Source of the DNA: Cycas panzhihuaensis
Lineage: Eukaryota; Cycadophyta
Direction of reading: 5' to 3'
Assembly: GCA_023213395.1 (NCBI GenBank)
Contig: CM041465.1
Span: forward strand, 142,173,741 to 142,237,740
Length of the DNA stretch: 64,000 nt
The translations under genes were made by a program, and so were the position numbers. The notes under the pieces were generated by a model. It did not search any database. It was not told the DNA's origin and worked only from the letters and a program-made list of their open reading frames with translations. Positions within the stretch are counted from its first letter, which is position 1. Each line of letters starts with the position of its first letter. Below are positions 57,946 through 64,000 of the stretch, in pieces.

Positions 57946-59798
57946 TTTTTAGCAAACTTTAGTACACAAAAAGGATATACTTTTACCAAGCTAAAGAAGT
58001 CAATAAATGACAAACTGATATGATTTCAAATATTTTTTTTTTGAAAGAAATGTAATACCCTTTGAAAATGAATCAACTAAACACAACTTTTATAGGTGTA
58101 ATAGGGAAATAATTTTTTAACAGAGATGAATAAAAAATGTATTTCAATAAATGTATGCCTTTCGAATAAATGACAACCTTATAAAATATAATTTCAAATA
58201 AAATTTAAAATATAATAAATATATAAGCAAATTTAAAGTGTAAAAAATATCCTTTTAAATATGAAAATCTGAAATAAACTTTGAAGAAAAAATAATAATA
58301 AATTCTTAACCTTTTAATTTTTTAAATAAATAGGTACAAAATTTTAATGCCAAAAAATGACTTTCCCTTGATGAAAATATATAATGCTGAAACTAAAATA
58401 TATGAGTATTTTCACTTTGAAATATAAAGAATATGAAGAAACTTTTAAACAAAAATGAATTGTACTCGGTTTAGTTGTAGGTCCACTTAACTTGTCACTT
58501 GCTTGAGATCACTTTCTGCTACAAATTGGCTTAAAAGTAGCATATATAAAAGTTAAATGAAAACCTTAATCATATAGTATAAGTGATCTATGAGAAATAA
58601 AATGAAGAACTCCCTAAAAGAAAGGTTTAGAAGACAAGCTCAAGTTTGGCAGCTTCAAAGCTGTACTAAATAATATCAGAATAAGGTGAAATTACATCGA
58701 TAAGAAGATCAATAAAAAAACTATCCAATGGAACTGACTGTTTTGAAAACGGGTTCCTACAAGTCAAATTTTAATGAACCAAAGATACAAGCCTCCTTTT
58801 GAGGCTTAACAGGAGCCCAGGGCTTAAAATAGTATGAAAATACTAATAAAACATTATAGATTGGTTTAAAATGATCAAATATATCTTATAGAGCTACTTA
58901 ATATCTTTTTAGTTGAAACAATTTAAGAAATAATATATGAAATGTGTGTAATAATGGAAGATTAGAGGCTATTAAGTACCTCAAATTTAATGGTTTTGAA
59001 AGTCTGAAAAAACACTTCAAAACTTATAAAAAATAGTGTTAGTTCGAAGAGGAGTGAGCCAACTTCCTAATAAAACTAACAGAACTAAATTCTGATATAA
59101 AACAGAGAAGTTATAATGAAAATGGTAACAAGTACTTTTATGGTAAAAAGTTTAAAAAATGCTAAAAAAACACTAAAGTGTCACTTTGGTTAATTAAACT
59201 AGTGATTAAAATAAATCTTAAAAAATAAAATAAATAAATAATAATGAAGTCTATTGATAATAGATTAGTGCAGAATAAATCCAGGTAGAAAATAATCTTC
59301 CAGTGAGAAATATAATCTGATGAAAAAGTGATTTTATAAAAATAGTTTAAAAATGCTCAAAAAATTAATACCTGACTTTGAATTGATTAAACCCTAGTCA
59401 AATCAGGTCCAAATGGGTCATGTGATCAGTCAAAATTTATTTATAGAAAATTTTAGATGTAATGGGATAGGTTTCATCAGAAACTGATGACCCAGTGAAA
59501 AGTTATGGTAAAATTTTGCTAGGTACCTTATGTAAATAAAAAATAAAAATAAAAAATAAAAGAAAAAAAACATTGTAAAGGTTGTTGGCCCCTTTGAAAA
59601 AGAGTTAATGGACATATGGAGGGCTTAATACTGGGCATTAAGGCTTTGAGGGGGCTAGGATCTTTTAATCTCTAGAAATCAAAATATATTTCAATTTAAT
59701 TTTTTTTTTTAATCTTTATAAAAAATAAAAAAATAAATGAAGGAAGGATATGCTACCACCGTCATCGTGATCATGCAAATGGCAAGGATGGCTACTAC

Positions 59799-59810
59799 GC
59801 TCTGATATCA
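59799..59810 (-). other. Possible buried primer-binding site
   Basis: TGATATCAGAGC on the minus strand matches the initiator-Met primer site at all but one base. The preceding minus-strand sequence (AATAAGAGTGCC, then ATCGATTTGATA) could be the end of an LTR. No partner LTR was found. Confidence 0.4.
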
Positions 59811-61639
59811 ATTATCAAATCGATGAGAATCAGAAGAAAAACTAGGGGCACTCTTATTAAGAACAAATATATATGGCTGGGGGCGATACTTTAATTACGG
59901 GGTGCTACAATATGTGCCAGAGGAAATGAATACTGCTCCAGTTTTGACAATTAGTTTTGGAAGCTCTAAGATGGATAGATCTTGGGTTTCTCAATTAGAA
60001 ATTATATACAGAATATGAAAAAAAAGAGGCGCTGGTGCAGATCCTATTCAGCATCATATTTGCATTCTTGTGTAATCATCTGCAAGCATCTGCAACTCAT
60101 TCTAATGCCAGATTATCCCTGTGCTCAGTAAAGACTAGATATATCCAAGGTAGATGTGGTGTTGTCCATGAAGTATCATAAGCAAGGGTGATTTTTGCAG
60201 GTTTCAATGATCTTGGAGGAGTTTTTTGCTATTTTTCTACAAATTATGGCTATAGATTGCTAGTCAATTTATGATTGACTATCCATATTAAGCTGAACAA
60301 ATCTTTTGTTATTTCTGTATAGTACCTAGAAACTTCTTCTAGTGGACTCAGGAGGTATCTAGGTTTTGGTTGATAGGGTTTTTTTCTTCTAGAAGCAGAA
60401 GTGTGGCCAAACAGGCATGGGATGGGGAGAGCACAACTAAGCTTCGCTAGGGAGAAGACGAAGGTGTATGAAGGAGCTCTGAACCTTGGAGAATCTGCCT
60501 AACTTGATCTCTATCTCAGGCTAGTTTAGGACTCATTAAAGTGGATGGGATTTAATTCTTCTTCAGTCTATTACAAGCTGTTGTTCAAATAATTTACAAA
60601 TATCCTCAATGCTTCTATGAAGAACATTGATTAAAGGGAAGTACTGGTGGAAAATTGGGGCCAAATAAATGACTCAAATGGCATCACCAGTTATGTAGAA
60701 GATTCCCACTTAATTAAAGAAGTTTGAAGTTGCTTAGAAGGAGTGGTGCAATTTATGGTTGCTTGTGTTAAAAAATCTATGTTTAGTTTTAGGCTTGCAG
60801 TCCTTCGTGAAGGTCTAGTTCAAGCTATTTTGGTGGTTCAGCTCCTGGTCAGATGCTCTCCATGCAAGATTTGAATGGGAAGAAGCATATTTGGCTTTTT
60901 GATATGTATCACACTATCTCCATTTTTTGTGATTTTCTTATATATAAAAATATGTATTAATTACTTATTTAAATGCAAATTGAGGAGATTTCTATGTGGT
61001 ATTCTTGAAATAAATAATTAAAGATTGTGCTAATTTATAAATTCAACAAATTCTTTAATTTGTGTTGAATATAATTATGGATAAATCTATTCTAAAATCA
61101 ATTAAAAAATGCAAGGGATATAGTGCTCTAGGTACTTTGTATGATGTTATTTTATGTTGATATGTGGAGTATCCTATGCATTAGTTAGCTTTGGTGAATT
61201 CTGACAATCAATCTGTTTGATTAAAGCAGATGGTTTTAAAGGAAATTGTGCACCTAACTTACAGCCCCTTATTGTAGTTGGATATGGTGGACTCAAGAGT
61301 TTAAGATGCCTGGTACCAAATGTACCAAACTGGTATCAAATATAAACTAAAGGCAGGTAACAAGGCTCTTAATTTCGTTTACAGGAAATAACTGGAGTTT
61401 AATTTCTTCCTACTATTATAATTTTCATTATTTTCTTAAGCTACTTGTAATGGTTTCAATACCTACAAAATAGAGGAAAGAATATAATATAGAGGTGTTG
61501 TATTTTTTTTGTAAAGAATGTAATTAATTGGGACTGTTAGGTGTAACCACTAGAGAATATCACACATCATGAATTTTTTTTTTTTTAATAACGGAGAGAA
61601 ATATATATATTTATCTAAAATGTTTCAAATATAATCATA

Positions 61640-62300
61640 GAAATATATCAAATAAATAAAATGCTTCTATATTTGAATCTGAATTTTTTCAAATATACTG
61701 GAGCAAGTATATCAGAGAACCAAGAAATGTATATATGTTTAAATCTGAAATATTTTAAATATGTTAAAGTAGATGTATCAGAGAAATGAGAGATATATGT
61801 TTTAGATCTAAAAAATAAATATGAAGAACTTAGTAAACAGTTGTAGCATACTTGTAGCAGAAAATAGACTTCCAAAGATGAGATCTGTTATATATGCTTC
61901 TCCAAAAAGCTTAATATACCCCAAAATTTGTAGATATGAAAGAAGAACTTAAAAAAATGGTCAAATATATACTAAAATAAGCAGATTTGAAAGAAAACTT
62001 TAATAAGTATTATAGATCTAAAGTAAATGTGGCAGATCTATAGCCAATATTACAGATCTAAAATAAATCAACCAAAAAATGGTGAAATAATTAATAAAAT
62101 AAGTAGATCTGAAAAAATATATAGTAGATCTGAAGGAAACTTGAGTAAATATTGTAGATTTGAACAAAATAAAATAAAAAACTATCAAATATTTGATAAA
62201 ATAAGCATATATGAAGGATATATTGTAGATCTGAAGAAAACTTTAAATAAATATTGCTTGTAGCTGAAATCCTATGTAGATCTAAAAAAATATAAGATAA
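61640..62300. repeat. Degenerate repeats built on TAGATCTGAA
   Basis: The word AGATCTGAA or close variants (AGATCTAAA, AAATCTGAA) recurs about every 30-65 bp. The first part (61640-61810) contains three copies of a roughly 65-bp unit with TTTCAAATAT or TTTTAAATATG and TATCAGAGAA. These are in the leader of the inserted element. Confidence 0.7.
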
Positions 62301-62630
62301 ATAGACAAGAATATGCTTGAAAATGTCAAATATATGATAAAAATATATAAAACATATTGATAAAAGCTTTGGTAGAGTGATAGTAACTTGATATTTATTG
62401 TTTGCAGCTATGCACTTACACAAATCTGAAGAAAATCTAAAATATCTTTGTTATTTCACAAATATAAGTAAAAAATAATCAAATCTGATGAAAAATAATG
62501 CAAAAAACTACTAAAAAACTTGTAGAAGATAAATATAACTAGAATTTTCTTTGTTGTGAGTAAATCTGCCTTAAATGCCAATAAATCTTCTTACTTCTTT
62601 AAAAAAATTTCAACAATAGATCATAAACCT

Positions 62631-62642
62631 GCTCTTATACCA
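62631..62642 (-). other. Primer-binding site of the inserted element
   Basis: The minus strand reads TGGTATAAGAGC two bases inside the 5' LTR. It is the initiator-Met type with one change. Confidence 0.85.
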
Positions 62643-62644
62643 AA

Positions 62645-63038
62645 TGAAGGAAAATAAATCGTGAAGAATAGGGCAAAACATGAACAAATCATTAATATAT
62701 CATTGTTGCATAGTAGCATAAACCCAAAAGACTTGTATATTCAATCCATTAGTGTAAAGTGAGTATTACAAATGTCCATAATGAAGGTGGTATCTAAAGA
62801 CACTAGAGTTACATACTCCTCAAAATATATAGTTTAGAGGAGGAGGTAAACCCCCCAACCCCTAAAATTTAAATAACAATAAAATAATACAAACTTAACT
62901 CAAAATAAACTTAAATCAAATCAAACTTACCTTATACTTACCTACACATGTGAGCACCCACATGTATAAATTAATAAGTGTGAGGTGTACACTCCTGGTT
63001 AGAAAGTAGGAGAGAGGTGATAAGCATTAACCCTAACA
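62645..63038 (-). repeat. 5' LTR of the inserted element
   Basis: 394 bp, colinear with 56775-57191 with small deletions. On the minus strand it starts TGTTAGGGTT. Confidence 0.93.
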
Positions 63039-64000
63039 AAGTGGAAGGCAAATATAGAATTAGTCCTCATGGTCAACCAGCTTTGGGGGATTACTAATTT
63101 TACTTTAATAAGAATTGTCTTAGATGAGAAAGAATGTATTCATACTGAGAAAAGGTAATTCATGGTTGTAGGGTTACTTAAGTTATCTTTAGCTCTAAAT
63201 CAGAGAGCTTTAGTCCATAACCTTGAAACCCCACATGAGATCTAGACCAAACCATGTGAGATTTTTGAAAAGAAGAAAACTAATCAACATATTACTCTTA
63301 TGATGGAATTGTTGAATTTAAAAGTAAATAATAAGAATAATATTAGTGCTTTCTTAAATAAGATCACTAATTTGAGAAATACGTTGGATGAACTAAAATC
63401 AAACTCAATAGATGATGCTTTGCTTTTTTCCATTATTATATTAAAGTTGATGGCTACATTTGGAACCTTCCAAACTATTTATGATAGTGATGAAGCTATG
63501 GAAGGTGAATCATTTTAGTCCCTAGAAAACTTAATTCTAGTGAAAGATGCCAAGTTGAAGCATCATGGGATGCTTACTGGGTCTAGTTAAAATTAGACTT
63601 TGGTCTTAAAGACTCAAAGAAAGAATGTGGTTCAAGAAGACAAGACTACAAAAAAATTAGGTGAGACCTCTTAGGAGAAGAAGAAGTTCATGGGTAAGCA
63701 TAATTACTACAAGAAAGATAGTTACAGGGAAGGGAATTATTAGTTTAAGAGGTAGGATAAGTGTAATATAAACTAAGATGATAAAGGGGAAGAGTGTAGT
63801 TATACATTATATTAGGGTTTCAATATTGTCATCTGAGTCAAATTAGAAAGACTGTTGGATCCTAAATTTAGGTGCTAAAAAATATATCACCTATTAAAAG
63901 AAAAACTTTGATGCCATAGATGTAGGTATAAGTGATGCTAATATGATTCTTAGGGATGCTTATCTTTTGTTTATTAAAGGAGTTAGATCCATTTCACTTA
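63039..64000 (+). pseudogene. Copia gag (rest) and start of protease
   Basis: The gag begun at 56722 resumes with WKANIELVLMVNQLWG. The open part 63300-63518 contains LNLKVNNKNNISAFLNKITN and LRNTLDELKSNSIDDALLFS, the helical copia capsid. The expected zinc knuckle near 63700-63745 reads HNYYKKDSYREGNY, with no cysteines left. Protease begins at about 63856 with WILNLGAKKYIT, where the catalytic Asp is Asn and Ser is Leu. Stops are frequent, mostly TAG. The element continues past the end of the window. Confidence 0.8.

Larger units (their letters stand above)
57946..62630. other. Long internal region of the inserted element
   Basis: About 4.7 kb without a recognised domain. It is very AT-rich from 57950 to 59750. 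A primer-site-like motif on the minus strand (TGATATCAGAGC, 59799-59810) is followed upstream by a plausible LTR-type end, so an older LTR fragment may be buried here. From 60000 to 60950 the base composition is more even but I find no gene. Confidence 0.45.
56775..63038 (-). mobile_element. LTR retroelement inserted in copia gag, gag-like gene only
   Basis: Two related LTRs (417 and 394 bp) flank about 5.45 kb, with a primer site by the right LTR and a polypurine tract by the left one, so the element is minus-strand. Target duplications are GAGTG (56770-56774) and AAGTG (63039-63043), one transition apart, and lie inside the gag codons of the host copia. I recognise only a copia-type gag fragment inside and no RT or integrase. 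It resembles gag-only non-autonomous elements (TR-GAG type), with the caveat that the internal part is old and may be composite. Confidence 0.88.

Noticed and set aside
62091-62423. 110-codon minus-strand frame rich in Ile, Tyr and Phe
   Set aside because: It lies on the AGATCT-type repeats; composition follows from AT-rich repeats.

Overview
The window looks like nuclear DNA of a seed plant with a large, retrotransposon-filled genome. It contains only decayed LTR retrotransposons of both plant superfamilies (Ty1/copia and Ty3/gypsy), plant-type primer-binding sites, a plant mobile domain and long AT microsatellites. I found no intact host gene, tRNA, rRNA or CRISPR array. A gymnosperm or another slowly purged genome would fit the many old, point-mutated, nested elements, but that is inference.

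Layout. 1-1.6 kb: end of a copia pol (+) and a probable 3' LTR. 2.27-2.81 kb: a lone 5' LTR with its primer site (-). 3.45-3.89 kb: AT microsatellite. 4.31-9.27 kb: complete but dead copia element (-). 10.3-26.25 kb: a very old Ty3/gypsy copy (-), opened by two later insertions: a chromovirus with 231-bp LTRs (10875-17693) and an LTR element without recognisable pol (20156-25013). 27.24-43.86 kb: a 16.6-kb GC-richer Ty3/gypsy element with Tat-like RT (+), 2.6-kb LTRs and a perfect CTAAC target duplication. 43.9-47.4 kb: unassigned AT-rich DNA. 47.36-54.09 kb: a fairly young Ty3/gypsy element (-) with a perfect AAAGG duplication. 55.46 kb to the end: a copia element (+) whose gag is split by a 6.3-kb LTR element (56775-63038) that seems to carry only a gag-like gene.

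The most unusual object is the 16.6-kb element. Its gag-PR-RT-RH-INT is one reading frame of about 6.3 kb, broken only by 13 nonsense codons and then a frameshift in the integrase tail. Between integrase and the 3' LTR lie about 4.6 kb of accessory DNA. This holds an antisense plant-mobile-domain (PMD) pseudogene with a TATA box of its own, two CpG-rich palindromes next to it, and a second, archaeal-type RNase H on the sense strand. That RNase H is not between RH and INT, where Tat elements normally carry it.

Decay is dominated by transitions. Most stop codons can be read as C-to-T changes of CAG, CAA or CGA or G-to-A changes of TGG, and catalytic Asp residues become Asn. This is what long cytosine methylation would produce. 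Relative ages can be ranked from LTR divergence, the state of target duplications and nesting.
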